The position numbers were made by a program, and so were the translations under genes. From positions 2,356,001 to 2,420,000 of the forward strand of contig NZ_JBDQQR010000001.1 in assembly GCF_039888675.1 (NCBI RefSeq): DNA of 64,000 bases, written 5' to 3'. Within the stretch, counting starts at the first letter, position 1, and each line of letters starts with the position of its first letter. Under the pieces are notes generated by a model. The model saw only the letters and a list, made by a program, of their open reading frames with translations. It was not told the DNA's origin and did not search any database. Positions 1 to 10,340 of this stretch are shown here, one piece after another. This stretch comes from Mesorhizobium sp. CAU 1732. Its GTDB lineage: Bacteria > Pseudomonadota > Alphaproteobacteria > Rhizobiales > Rhizobiaceae.

Positions 1-266
1 TGAGGATGCCGCACCGGTTCGCCCGAACTGTCGTCGAGCAGGTTCTGCTCGGACACATATGCCACATACTCCGTCTCGTCGTTCTCGGCGAGCAGATGAT
101 AGAATGGCTGGTCCCTGCGGGGCCGCACTTCGGCAGGGATGGCGTCGTACCATTCCTCGGTGTTCGCGAACTCGGGGTCAACGTCGAAGATGACACCTCT
201 GAACGGGAAAAGCCGGTGCCGGACCACCTGACCAATTCGAAACTTCGCTAGTTTTGCTTCACGCAT
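1..266 (-). CDS. hspQ: Heat shock protein HspQ (partial, C-terminus off the left edge)
   Basis: Reading the minus strand from the ATG at 266 gives MREAKLAKFRIGQVVRHRLF, followed by FRGVIFDVDPEF, an EEWYDAIP segment and DQPFYHLLAENDE. This is the pattern of the small HspQ/YccV hemimethylated-DNA-binding family. In E. coli, HspQ is a small heat-shock protein linked to DnaA turnover and Lon specificity; that role is family knowledge. About 88 codons are visible and most of the roughly 100-residue family length is present, with the 3' end beyond base 1. The plus-strand frame over the same bases is a shadow. The gene is divergent from the carrier gene starting at 407, leaving about 140 bp for both promoters. 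Confidence 0.88.
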   Translation of the reverse strand, partial: MREAKLAKFRIGQVVRHRLFPFRGVIFDVDPEFANTEEWYDAIPAEVRPRRDQPFYHLLAENDETEYVAYVSEQNLLDDSSGEPVRHP

Positions 267-406
267 GCGCCTGTACCTTGAGCCCTATTTGGCGCATTGC
301 AGCGCACAATTCAATCCTTCCCCAACTTGACGTCACATCACGGAACAGTTAGCCGCGAACTGTCTTCGTAGCTTTCAGCCGGTTTCGTCCAAGATTTCGA
401 GCAAAC

Positions 407-1369
407 ATGGCAGACATTTTCGGGCTCGTTCTGCCCTTCTTCGGCATGATTTTCCTGGGCGCCCTGGCTGCCCGGATATCGAAGCAGCCGATCGAAGCGC
501 TCGGCTGGATGAACATTTTCATCATCTATATTGCCCTGCCTGCGCTGTTCTTCCAGCTTCTGGCGCGCACGCCGATCGAGCAACTGACCGAATGGCGCTA
601 CATTTTCGGTGTCGTGTTTTCGACCTACATCGTCTTCACGATCATGTTCGTCGGCGCACTTGTCGTCTCGCGCGGCGCGATCGCCGAAAGCACGATCCAG
701 GGCCTTGCCGCCGCCTATGGCAATATCGGCTATATGGGGCCAGGTCTGGCTTTGCTCGCCTTCGGGCCGGAGGCCGCGGTTCCGGTGGCGCTCATCTTCT
801 GCTTCGAGAACATCGTCCACTTCGCTGTGGCGCCGACGATGATGGCTCTGGCGGGCGGCGAGAAGGCATCGCCCATGCAACTCGCCATCGGCGTGGTCAA
901 GCGCATCGCGCTTCACCCGTTCATCATCGCGACCGCGATCGGCGTGGTTGCGGCATGGGCGCAATTCGAACCGCCAGCACCGATAGCGCGGCTTCTGGAG
1001 TATCTGGCGCAGGCAGCGGCGCCCTGCGCGCTCTTTGCAATGGGCGTGACCTTGGCGCTGCGTCCGCTGCAACGGATGCCGCTCGAATTGGCGCCGATCG
1101 CCGCGCTCAAGCTGATCGTTCACCCGATCCTGTGCTACGTCGTGCTCAGCGCGATCGGCAATTTTTCCGAAGTGTGGGTGTTTTCGGCCGTTCTGCTTGC
1201 CGCACTGCCAACGGCCACGAACGTGTTCGTGATCGCCCAGCAATATGGCGTCTGGGTTCAGCGGGCGTCGGCGAGCGTTCTCGTCACCACGCTTTTGTCC
1301 GTCGGCACGGTGACTGCGCTTTTGTATCTGATCAAGTCGGGCATCCTGCCGCCCGACCTATTTCCCTGA
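407..1369 (+). CDS. AEC-family transporter (auxin efflux carrier/malonate permease type)
   Basis: The 320-residue protein is almost entirely hydrophobic, with about ten membrane segments split into two five-helix halves around a polar middle (near residues 140-170), as in the AEC/Mem_trans family. The N-terminal FFGMIFLGALAARI and the AAYGNIGYMGPGLAL stretch are typical. Members export or exchange organic anions in the inner membrane; the substrate cannot be told from sequence. It is divergent from hspQ and its last 12 bases overlap the convergent end of the UbiH-like gene, so the two may interfere transcriptionally. The ATG at 407 leads directly into the first membrane helix. Confidence 0.88.
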   Translation: MADIFGLVLPFFGMIFLGALAARISKQPIEALGWMNIFIIYIALPALFFQLLARTPIEQLTEWRYIFGVVFSTYIVFTIMFVGALVVSRGAIAESTIQGLAAAYGNIGYMGPGLALLAFGPEAAVPVALIFCFENIVHFAVAPTMMALAGGEKASPMQLAIGVVKRIALHPFIIATAIGVVAAWAQFEPPAPIARLLEYLAQAAAPCALFAMGVTLALRPLQRMPLELAPIAALKLIVHPILCYVVLSAIGNFSEVWVFSAVLLAALPTATNVFVIAQQYGVWVQRASASVLVTTLLSVGTVTALLYLIKSGILPPDLFP

Positions 1370-2551
1370 CGCGGCGAACAGGCTTCCAAATCCGCTTCCG
1401 GTCCGCAGGCCTTCGCGCATGAAGAGCGCGCGAAGCGGGGGCAGCGCGCCGAGCAGGGCAAGGCCGCCTGCGCGTGCGGCCTGGACAGGCAGCATGTCGG
1501 AGAGAAGCGACCGGTTGAGCAGGTCGACCGCGGATGCGCGCGCCAGAATGTCGGGACGCCTGCTGCGGTCATAGGCGCTCAGCGCGTCGGGGGCTCCGGG
1601 GTCGCCGACATGCCGGGCCAAGATCGCATCTAGGCTTTCCAGATCGCGGATACCCAGATTGAGGCCCTGCGCGCCGATCGGCGGGAAGATGTGCGCCGCC
1701 TCACCGACCAGCGCCACGCGCCGCGCCGCGAACCGGTCGGGCAAAGCGGAACTCAAGGGATAGACCTGACGGCCGGCCTCAACCTCGATGCGGCCAAGCA
1801 TCGATTGCATGCGTTCTTCGATGAGACGAGCAAGGGCGGCATCGTCCAATCCGGAAAGCTCCTTGGCTCGCTCCGGCCGCGTAACCCAGACGAGGCTCGA
1901 CCGGTTGCCGGGCAGGGGAACCTGCGTGAACGGACCGTCCTCGGTGTGAAACTCGGTCGAAATATCGTCGTGAGGCCGCGTATGCGTGAACGTCAGGACC
2001 AGCGCCGCTTGCCTGCTCTCTTTCGTGCGCACCGCGATGCCGGCCGCTTCGCGCGCCGGCGACAGACGGCCGTCGGCGGCGACCGCAAGCTTCGCCGTGA
2101 CTGAATCGCCATCGGACAGACGCCCCACGATCTCATGCTCGCCCGGTTCCCAATGTGCGATCATCGTCTTGCGCCACTCGACGCCGGGCGTTGAATCGAC
2201 CGCGTGAGCCAGGACGTCGAGCAGGCGCGCATTCGGGATGTTGAGGCCGAACTCGTCCTCGTCGATTTCGGCCGCGCGGAAGGTCACGACGGGGCTGCGC
2301 AACAGGCGCTGCGTCGCATCCGCGATCCGCATCACCCGCAGCGGCGCGGCATGCGTTCGCACATCATCGAGCACATCGAGCCGTTCGAGGAAGTTCAGCG
2401 ACGGTTTCATGAGCGCCGTCGTCCTGCGATCGGAGAGGTTCACATCGGGACCCGCCAGCAGGACGAGCAAACCGCTCCGGCCAAGCAACAGCGCGGCCAT
2501 CAGACCCACGGGACCTGAACCAGCTACGATGATATCGTACTCACGCGTCAT
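1358..2551 (-). CDS. UbiH/UbiF/COQ6-family FAD-dependent hydroxylase
   Basis: This is a 397-residue flavoprotein monooxygenase, about the usual 400-residue length. The FAD Rossmann motif GSGPVG is near residue 10. A DG motif (AADGRLSP) lies mid-protein, and a late GEAAHIFPPIGAQGLNLGIRD block corresponds to the usual GDAAH...GxGxNxGhxD signature with Glu in place of the first Asp. Family members hydroxylate the ring of ubiquinone precursors; which ring position is not decidable here. The ATG at 2551 is preceded by GAGGAG at about 8 nt. An upstream ATG at 2599 would add 16 residues without a good ribosome site. The gene is convergent with the AEC gene (12-base overlap). Confidence 0.85.
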   Translation of the reverse strand: MTREYDIIVAGSGPVGLMAALLLGRSGLLVLLAGPDVNLSDRRTTALMKPSLNFLERLDVLDDVRTHAAPLRVMRIADATQRLLRSPVVTFRAAEIDEDEFGLNIPNARLLDVLAHAVDSTPGVEWRKTMIAHWEPGEHEIVGRLSDGDSVTAKLAVAADGRLSPAREAAGIAVRTKESRQAALVLTFTHTRPHDDISTEFHTEDGPFTQVPLPGNRSSLVWVTRPERAKELSGLDDAALARLIEERMQSMLGRIEVEAGRQVYPLSSALPDRFAARRVALVGEAAHIFPPIGAQGLNLGIRDLESLDAILARHVGDPGAPDALSAYDRSRRPDILARASAVDLLNRSLLSDMLPVQAARAGGLALLGALPPLRALFMREGLRTGSGFGSLFAASGK

Positions 2552-2886
2552 CCCGGGTCTCCTCAAGCGCCACCACATGGTTGCGTCGACGGCACTCATA
2601 TAGGGGCGATCTCGCTACCTGATCAACGTGTCGAATTGGCCCATTGCGCGGTGTTGTCGATGCCGGAAACGGCTCCTGAGCGTCCCGATAACCGCATAAC
2701 GGACAGGAACACATTCGATCTCTCTCCGTTGCGACAAGGCCGCGCCTTGCGAGGCGCGCCATCCGGTTTCATGCTACCGCTTGTTGAAAACCGGGACGGG
2801 TGGTCGATCTCAGCCCCAGGCGAGCGCTATAGCGCTTGTGCAGGCGAAGCGGCTGCCTGTAGTTTCGGCGTTTCGGAGGAGTACGG
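2552..2886. other. Gap without a recognised gene
   Basis: These 335 bases carry the promoter region of the minus-strand hydroxylase and the leader of the pcs transcript. Open frames here are short and lack recognisable protein features. I see no RNA gene, IS end or clear terminator. Confidence 0.4.
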
Positions 2887-2997
2887 ATGGCGCAAGCCGA
2901 GTGGTCGATCGGGAATGACAGTGTGACAGTGCCGCAAGCCCTGCGAGAATTCGGACGCGCCCCGCGTATCCTGCGGACGTGCGGACGCCGGCCGTGA
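2887..2997 (+). CDS. Short upstream ORF (36 aa) before pcs
   Basis: An ATG at 2887 follows a strong AGGAG at 2877-2881 with five spacer bases. The frame runs 36 codons to a TGA at 2995-2997. The peptide begins MAQAEWSIGNDSVTVPQA and ends Arg-rich (RTCGRRP); I recognise no family. Its stop codon lies in the GAGGA that would serve the pcs GTG at 3006, and overlaps an alternative pcs GTG at 2994 as GTGA. That geometry is typical of translational coupling. It could be a leader peptide or a chance ORF with a good ribosome site; there is no homology evidence. Confidence 0.4.
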   Translation: MAQAEWSIGNDSVTVPQALREFGRAPRILRTCGRRP

Positions 2998-3005
2998 GGA
3001 AGGGT

Positions 3006-3761
3006 GTGACGCGCCGAAAGCTCTCCGAGCGTATTCCGCGCCCGCGCAAGAAGGTCACGTGGCCGCAGGCTCGTGCCTTTTCCGTTCATCTGCTGACGGC
3101 TTCGGGCTCGTTCCTGGCATTCCTGTCGCTCGTGGCAGCCGCCGAAAAGCAATGGACCGCCATGTTCCTTTGGCTCGGGCTGGCTCTCTTCGTCGACGGC
3201 ATCGACGGCCCCATCGCGCGCAAGCTCGAGGTCAAGGAAGTGCTGCCGACATGGTCGGGCGAACTCCTCGACAACATCATCGACTACGTCACCTATGTTC
3301 TGATCCCCGCCTTCGCGCTCTATCAGAGCGGCTTCATGGGCGAGGGGCTGTCGTTTCTCTCGGCAGCGATCATCGTCGTGTCGAGCGCGATCTACTACGC
3401 GGACGTCGGGATGAAGACGAAGGAGAACTTCTTCAAGGGCTTCCCCGTCGTCTGGAACATGCTGGTCTTCGCGCTTTTCGTGCTCCAGACCGGCGAGTAT
3501 GTGTCCTTCGCGGTCGTGGTCGTGGCGGCGATCCTGTCCTTCGTGCCCATCAATTTCCTGCACCCGGTGCGGGTGAAACGCCTGAGACCGTTGAACCTCG
3601 GCGTCTTTCTGGCTTGGTGCGCCTTTTCCTGTGCTGCGCTGGCGCAAGGCATGCAGGCATCCTTGCCCGTGCAGGTGGGCGTCGGCATCACCAGCATCTA
3701 TCTCTTCGTGATCGGCGGCGTCATGCAGCTGTTCCCAACACTTGGACTGAGGAAGGCCTGA
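3006..3761 (+). CDS. pcs: Phosphatidylcholine synthase
   Basis: This inner-membrane CDP-alcohol phosphatidyltransferase condenses choline with CDP-diacylglycerol to make phosphatidylcholine, a pathway characteristic of rhizobia and relatives. The catalytic signature reads DGIDGPIARK...SGELLDNIID, matching DG-x2-AR-x8-G-x3-D-x3-D, with multiple membrane segments after it. SSAIYYADVGMKT, GFPVVWNM and NFLHPVRVKRLRPLN are strongly conserved in rhizobial Pcs. From the GTG at 3006 the protein is 251 residues, close to the roughly 240 usual, and GAGGA lies five bases upstream. GTGs at 2979 and 2994 are in frame alternatives with poorer ribosome sites. A quinone oxidoreductase gene follows one base after the stop. 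Confidence 0.93.
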   Translation: MTRRKLSERIPRPRKKVTWPQARAFSVHLLTASGSFLAFLSLVAAAEKQWTAMFLWLGLALFVDGIDGPIARKLEVKEVLPTWSGELLDNIIDYVTYVLIPAFALYQSGFMGEGLSFLSAAIIVVSSAIYYADVGMKTKENFFKGFPVVWNMLVFALFVLQTGEYVSFAVVVVAAILSFVPINFLHPVRVKRLRPLNLGVFLAWCAFSCAALAQGMQASLPVQVGVGITSIYLFVIGGVMQLFPTLGLRKA

Positions 3762-3762
3762 C

Positions 3763-4740
3763 ATGTCGAAAGCCGTTATGATCCACCAACATGGTGGACC
3801 AGACATGCTGCGCTATGAGGATGTCGAAGTTGGTGCGCCGGGCGGGGGCGAAGTTCGCATCCGCCACACGGCGATCGGATTGAATTTTCTCGACACCTAC
3901 TATCGCAGCGGGCTCTATCCCGCGCCGAACGGACTTCCGCTTGTTCCCGGCGGCGAGGCGGCAGGAATCGTGGAGGCTGTCGGGGACGGGGTGACCTTTC
4001 TCAAGAAAGGCGATCGTGTCGCCTACACCACGCCGCTCGGCGCCTATTGCGAGGAACGGCTGATCCCGGCGGAAAAGCTGGTGAAGGTGCCCGGCGCGGT
4101 GAGCGACGAGGACGCCGCAGCGATGATGCTGAAGGGCATGACGGCGGAATATTTGCTCCGGCGCACCTATCCGGTGAAGGCGGGCGACACCGTCCTCTAT
4201 CACGCGGCGGCGGGCGGCGTCGGCCTGATCTTCGGCCAGTGGGCCCGCAAGCTGGGCGTCACGCTCATCGGAACGGTCGGATCGGCGGCGAAGGCCGAAC
4301 TCGCGAAAGCGAATGGCTACGAGCACGTCATCAACTATGCCGAAGAGGACTTCGCAGCCCGCGTGAAGGAGATCACCAGCGGCAAACTGTGCGATGTCGT
4401 CTACGATTCCGTCGGCAAGGACACCTTCGAGGGATCGCTGAACTGCCTGCGGTCGCGCGGCATGTTCGTGACGTTCGGCCAGTCGTCGGGGCCCATCCCG
4501 CCTTTCAACCTCGCCCTCCTGTCGCAGAAGGGATCGCTTTACGCGACGCGCCCGACCTTGTTCCAGTACATCGCCAAGCGCGCGGAGCTCGAAGAGTCCT
4601 CCGCCGCTCTGTTCGACGTCGTGGGATCAGGCGCGGTGAAGATTCTCATCAACCAGCGTTATGCCCTGAAGGATGTCGCGCAGGCGCATGCGGATCTGGA
4701 AGCACGGCGCACGACGGGCACCACGATCCTCATTCCATGA
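3763..4740 (+). CDS. qor: NADPH:quinone oxidoreductase, zinc-independent MDR family
   Basis: The 325-residue medium-chain reductase has an N-terminal GroES-like domain (residues 1-120, GLNFLDTYYRSGLYP and VPGGEAAGIVEAVG). A Rossmann nucleotide-binding half follows, with AAAGGVG near residue 148. It lacks the Cys/His zinc ligands of alcohol dehydrogenases, placing it with quinone oxidoreductases (QOR/zeta-crystallin), which reduce quinones with NADPH in the cytoplasm. It begins one base after the pcs stop, so the two are probably cotranscribed. The physiological acceptor is not known from sequence. Confidence 0.88.
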   Translation: MSKAVMIHQHGGPDMLRYEDVEVGAPGGGEVRIRHTAIGLNFLDTYYRSGLYPAPNGLPLVPGGEAAGIVEAVGDGVTFLKKGDRVAYTTPLGAYCEERLIPAEKLVKVPGAVSDEDAAAMMLKGMTAEYLLRRTYPVKAGDTVLYHAAAGGVGLIFGQWARKLGVTLIGTVGSAAKAELAKANGYEHVINYAEEDFAARVKEITSGKLCDVVYDSVGKDTFEGSLNCLRSRGMFVTFGQSSGPIPPFNLALLSQKGSLYATRPTLFQYIAKRAELEESSAALFDVVGSGAVKILINQRYALKDVAQAHADLEARRTTGTTILIP

Positions 4741-4855
4741 GTTTGCGTTGAAAATCTTGAAGCACTTTCAAGCTGGGCGCGCATTTGCACCATCGCCGTA
4801 GCGCGCCTACGATGTTTCAGGGAACAAAAACAAAATCTGACTCAATGGGGGCGTA

Positions 4856-6423
<1,568 letters not shown>

Positions 6424-6424
<1 letters not shown>

Positions 6425-7521
6425 TGCGTCTCGAAATCGTCAAGCGTCCGCAACAATCCAGGCTCTTCAGCGCGCTTTCGCCGTTCCTCGCATTCGGTCT
6501 GACGATCATCGCAGGCGCGATCCTGTTCATGCTGCTTGGCAAGAACCCCGCGACGACGCTCTACTACTACTTCATCGATCCGCTGATGGAGGAGTGGTCG
6601 CTGCATGAACTGGCGATCAAGGCAGCGCCTTTGATCCTGATCGCGGTCGGTCTTTCGGTCTGCTTCCTGTCGAACAACTGGAACATCGGCGCCGAAGGCC
6701 AGTTCATCATCGGCGCGGTGGTGGGCTCGACGCTCCCGGTCCTCTTTCCCGATTTCCAAGGCTGGTACGTCCTCCCGCTGATGATGCTGATGGGCATTGC
6801 GGGCGGTGCTGCCTACGCCGCAATTCCGGCGTTTCTCAAGGTGCGATTCAACACCAACGAAATCCTGACGAGCCTGATGCTTGTCTATGTGGCGCAGCTC
6901 TTCCTCGACTGGCTGGTGCGAGGCCCGTGGCGCAATCCGGAAGGGTTTAATTTCCCGGAGACCCGGACGTTCCACGACTATGCGATCCTGCCGGAAATCT
7001 GGTCGGCATCGGGCCGCGCGCATTGGGGTTTCGTCTTTGCGTTGGTGCTGGCCGTCGTCGTCTGGTTCATGCTGTCGAAGACGCTGAAGGGCTTCGAGGT
7101 CAAGGTGATCGGCCAAAGCCCGCGGGCAGGGCGCTTTGCAGGCTTCTCCGCCGGGCGAATGGTGATCTTCGCGTTCCTTGTCTCAGGCGGCATGGCCGGT
7201 CTCGCGGGCATTGCCGAAGTATCCGGCGCGATCGGGCAGCTTCGCCCGACATTCTCGCCCGGCTACGGCTTCACCGCGATCATCGTGGCGTTTCTCGGGC
7301 GACTGAACCCGCTCGGCATCGTTGCGGCGGGCCTGGTTCTGGCACTCACCTATCTCGGCGGCGAGGCGGCGCAGATTTCGGTCGGCCTGTCGGACAAGGT
7401 GGTTCGCGCTTTCCAGGGCATGATCCTGTTCTTCGTGCTGGCCTGCGACACGCTCATTCACTACCAGATCCGGCTCGTGCGCCCGCACGCCAATGCGGCG
7501 GGGGAGACCTCCCATGTATGA
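6424..7521 (+). CDS. BMP-type ABC transporter permease 1
   Basis: The 365-residue integral membrane protein is of the branched-chain/nucleoside permease superfamily (BPD_transp_2). NWNIGAEGQFIIGA near residue 80 and the SGGMAGLAGIAEVSGA block near residue 255 are the conserved cytoplasmic-loop motifs of NupB/YufP proteins. Its ATG overlaps the ATPase stop by one base. Its own end overlaps the next permease start by eight bases. It forms one half of the heteromeric membrane channel in the inner membrane. Confidence 0.88.
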
Positions 7522-8428
7522 GGCGATTTTCATCACCATCGCCACCGCCGCGACCCCGCTGCTGATCGCGGCCATGGGCGAACTGGTGACCGAACGCTCC
7601 GGCGTCCTCAATCTGGGCGTCGAAGGCATGATGATCATGGGCGCGGTGACGGGCTTCGGCGTCGCGCTTGCGACCGGTTCGGCATGGCTCGGCGTCTTCG
7701 CCGCGATCCTCGTCGGCGCGCTGTTTTCGCTGCTCTTCGCGTTCCTGACATTGACGCTGGTGACCAATCAGGTGGCGACGGGTCTGGCGCTCACGCTTCT
7801 CGGCCTGGGGCTGTCGGCCATGATCGGCGAAGGCTTCGTCGGGCTGCCCGGTGTGCGCATGGCGTCCCTCTACATCCCGTATCTGACGGACCTGCCCTAT
7901 GTCGGGCGAATGCTCTTTGGCCAGGATCCGATCTTCTACATATCTCTGCTCCTCACCGCCGGCGTGGCGTGGTTCCTGTTCTACACGCGCGCGGGGCTGA
8001 CGCTGCGCTCGGTGGGCGACAACCACGCATCCGCCCATGCGCTCGGCATCAACGTCATCGGCATCCGCTATCTCGCGGTGATGTTCGGCGGCGCCTGTTC
8101 GGGGTTGGCGGGGGCGTATCTCGCTCTCGTCTACGTGCCGCAATGGGTGGAAGGCATGAGTGCCGGCCGTGGATGGATCGCGCTGGCGCTGGTCGTCTTC
8201 GCGTCGTGGCGGCCGTGGCGCGTTCTGGCGGGAGCCTACCTCTTCGGTGCGGTGACGATCGGGCAGCTTCATGCGCAGGCGCTGGGCTGGCCGATTCCTT
8301 CTCAACTGCTTTCTGCGCTTCCCTATCTGGCGACCATTATCGTTCTCGTTCTAATTTCGCGGAACAGGCGACTGACATTGGTGAACACACCGGCATCTCT
8401 GGGGCGGCCGTTTGTTCCTGATCGCTAG
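7514..8428 (+). CDS. BMP-type ABC transporter permease 2
   Basis: The 304-residue permease pairs with the preceding one (NupC/YufQ-like). [18 protein letters not shown] near residue 25 and [17 protein letters not shown] near residue 190 are the hallmarks. I chose the ATG at 7514 ([17 protein letters not shown]); the frame extends upstream to 7493, but that would only lengthen the overlap with permease 1. About 57 bases separate its stop from the binding-protein gene. Confidence 0.88.
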   Translation: MYEAIFITIATAATPLLIAAMGELVTERSGVLNLGVEGMMIMGAVTGFGVALATGSAWLGVFAAILVGALFSLLFAFLTLTLVTNQVATGLALTLLGLGLSAMIGEGFVGLPGVRMASLYIPYLTDLPYVGRMLFGQDPIFYISLLLTAGVAWFLFYTRAGLTLRSVGDNHASAHALGINVIGIRYLAVMFGGACSGLAGAYLALVYVPQWVEGMSAGRGWIALALVVFASWRPWRVLAGAYLFGAVTIGQLHAQALGWPIPSQLLSALPYLATIIVLVLISRNRRLTLVNTPASLGRPFVPDR

Positions 8429-8485
8429 TCAAGAATCACAAGATGGGATGAGCCCCCTTCGAAATCTCAACAGAGGAAGAACACA

Positions 8486-9556
8486 ATGAAAAAACTGCTC
8501 TTTGCCCTGGCCGCTTCGGCAGCGATCCTGCTGCCCGGCGCCGCCAGCGCGCAGGACAAGACCAAGGCCTGCTGGATCTATATCGGCCCGACAGGCGATT
8601 TCGGCTGGTCCTACCAGCATCATCAGGGCCTGCTCGAAGTTGAGGAGACGCTCGGCGATGCCGTCGAGACCTCCTATCTGGAAAGCGTGCCGGAAAGCGC
8701 CGACGCCGAGCGCTCGCTCGAGCGCCTCGCGCGATCGGGTTGCGACATCATCTTCACGACGTCCTTCGGCTACATGGACCCGACCAACAAGGTCGCCGGC
8801 AAATTTCCGGATGTGAAGTTCGAGCACGCGACCGGTTACAAGCGTGAACATGCGAACGTCTCGACCTACAATTCCAAGTTCCACGAAGGCCGCTACGTAC
8901 AGGGCGTGATCGCCGCGAAGATGTCGGAAAAGGGCGTGGCGGGCTACATCGCTTCCTTCCCGATCCCGGAAGTCGTCATGGGTATCAACGCGTTCGTGCT
9001 CGGCGCGCAGTCGGTGAACCCAGACTTCAAGGTCAAGGTGGTGTGGGCGAACACCTGGTTCGATCCCGGCAAGGAAGCGGACGCAGCCAAGGCGCTGATC
9101 GACCAGGGCGTCGATATCATCACGCAGCACACCGACTCGACCGGCCCGATGCAGGTCGCGGCCGAGCGCGGAATCAAGGCGTTCGGCCAGGCTTCGGACA
9201 TGATCAAGTTCGGTCCGGAAACCCAGTTGACCTCGATCATCGACGATTGGGGCCCGTATTACGTCGAGCGCGTGAAGGCGGTCATCGACGGTACGTGGGA
9301 ACAGCACGATGTCTGGGGCGGAATGGCCGAAGGCCACGTCGTGATGGCACCCTACCTGAACATGCCCGACGACGTGAAGAAGCTCGCCGAAGAGACCGAG
9401 GCGAAGATCAAGTCCGGCGAGTTCAACCCCTTCACCGGACCGATCAAGAAGCAGGACGGAACCGAATGGCTGAAGGACGGCGAAGTCGCCGAGGACGGCG
9501 TTCTGCTCGGCCTGAACTTCTATGTCGAAGGCGTGGACGACCAGTTGCCGCAGTAA
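8486..9556 (+). CDS. BMP-family substrate-binding lipoprotein-like protein
   Basis: The 356-residue protein starts with a signal peptide (MKKLLFALAASAAILLPGAASAQ), with no lipobox cysteine. The mature part has the BMP/PnrA fold signature ACWIYIGPTGDFGWSYQHHQG and the DIIFTTSFGYMDP loop. Family members bind purine nucleosides or related compounds in the periplasm. It is the last gene of the transporter operon and is followed 25 bases later by a strong rho-independent terminator. A binding protein placed last rather than first is common for BMP operons. The ATG follows an AGAGGAAGAA ribosome site. Confidence 0.88.
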   Translation: MKKLLFALAASAAILLPGAASAQDKTKACWIYIGPTGDFGWSYQHHQGLLEVEETLGDAVETSYLESVPESADAERSLERLARSGCDIIFTTSFGYMDPTNKVAGKFPDVKFEHATGYKREHANVSTYNSKFHEGRYVQGVIAAKMSEKGVAGYIASFPIPEVVMGINAFVLGAQSVNPDFKVKVVWANTWFDPGKEADAAKALIDQGVDIITQHTDSTGPMQVAAERGIKAFGQASDMIKFGPETQLTSIIDDWGPYYVERVKAVIDGTWEQHDVWGGMAEGHVVMAPYLNMPDDVKKLAEETEAKIKSGEFNPFTGPIKKQDGTEWLKDGEVAEDGVLLGLNFYVEGVDDQLPQ

Positions 9557-9581
9557 GTTTGCGAGATAGCGAAATCGAGAT

Positions 9582-9610
9582 GGGCGCCCACGTGGCGCCC
9601 TTCTTTTTTG
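9582..9610 (+). terminator. Rho-independent terminator of the BMP transporter operon
   Basis: A GC-only stem GGGCGCC/GGCGCCC (9582-9588 with 9594-9600) with a five-base loop is followed directly by TTCTTTTTT. Confidence 0.9.
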
Positions 9611-9626
9611 CGCAACGGTCCCGTTT

Positions 9627-9650
9627 CTCCTGACAGTTTGCTGTCAGGAG
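9627..9650. promoter_or_regulatory. Perfect 10-bp inverted repeat upstream of the GST gene
   Basis: CTCCTGACAG, TTTG, CTGTCAGGAG lies 43 bases before the GST start and after the previous terminator. The symmetry and place suggest an operator for a dimeric repressor. No regulator gene is adjacent, so it would be an unlinked one. It could also fold as an RNA hairpin, but there is no T-run after it. Confidence 0.5.
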
Positions 9651-9692
9651 CCGCCTGCTACAGTTCCTCAAGATCAAGAGAGGATACTGGTC

Positions 9693-10340
9693 ATGCTCAA
9701 ATTCTATCACGCCCCGTGGTCGCGCTCGTCGGGGATCTTGTGGCTTCTAGAGGAGCTTGGCGCCGACTATGACCTCGTCGAGATCGATATCCGTCAGGAG
9801 GGCGGCGTTCCCGAAGAGTACAGGCTTATCCAGCCAAGCAAGAAGGTGCCGGCGATCGAGCATGACGGCGTCGTCATCACCGAGCGGGCCGCCATCACCA
9901 CCTATCTCGCCGACGCCTTCCCGAATGCGGAGCTTGCGCCGAAGATCGGCGATCCGATGCGTGGTCCGTACCTCACCATGCTGGTCTATTGTGACGCGGT
10001 CTTCGATCCGGCTCTGTCAGCGCAGGTGCAGGGCTGGACATACGAAAGCAATCGCTTTTCGTTCGGCCTCGCCGAGGAAGCGATCGACTATCTCGACCGC
10101 GTGCTGACGGAGCGGCCCTTTGCGGCCGGCGACCGCTTCACGGCTGCCGACACGCAACTCGCGTCCGGGATCGGCTACACGATGGACATGATGAAAGCGC
10201 TGCCCGAACGCCCCTCGTTCCGCGCCTATATGGACCGCGTGAAGGACCGCCCGGCCAATCTTCGTGCCGCCGGCAAAGACCAGGACATGGCGATGAAGAC
10301 GCCGTTCTTCCAGAAGCAGTTCGCCGGGCAGGCGGGCTGA
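9693..10340 (+). CDS. Glutathione S-transferase family protein
   Basis: The 215-residue protein has a thioredoxin-like N-terminal half (MLKFYHAPWSRSSGILWLLEELG; residues 1-80, with the cis-Pro KKVPAI and ITERAAITTYLAD glutathione-site segments). An all-helical C-terminal half follows, with FTAADTQLASG. Such enzymes conjugate or reduce with glutathione in the cytosol; the substrate is unknown. The promoter region carries a perfect palindrome (9627-9650). The stop abuts the convergent rimO stop without a gap. AGAGAGG precedes the ATG. Confidence 0.88.
   Translation: MLKFYHAPWSRSSGILWLLEELGADYDLVEIDIRQEGGVPEEYRLIQPSKKVPAIEHDGVVITERAAITTYLADAFPNAELAPKIGDPMRGPYLTMLVYCDAVFDPALSAQVQGWTYESNRFSFGLAEEAIDYLDRVLTERPFAAGDRFTAADTQLASGIGYTMDMMKALPERPSFRAYMDRVKDRPANLRAAGKDQDMAMKTPFFQKQFAGQAG

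Noticed and set aside
4756..4772. Terminator after the quinone oxidoreductase gene
   Set aside because: The CTTGAA/TTCAAG hairpin is small, AT-rich in part and has no T-run.
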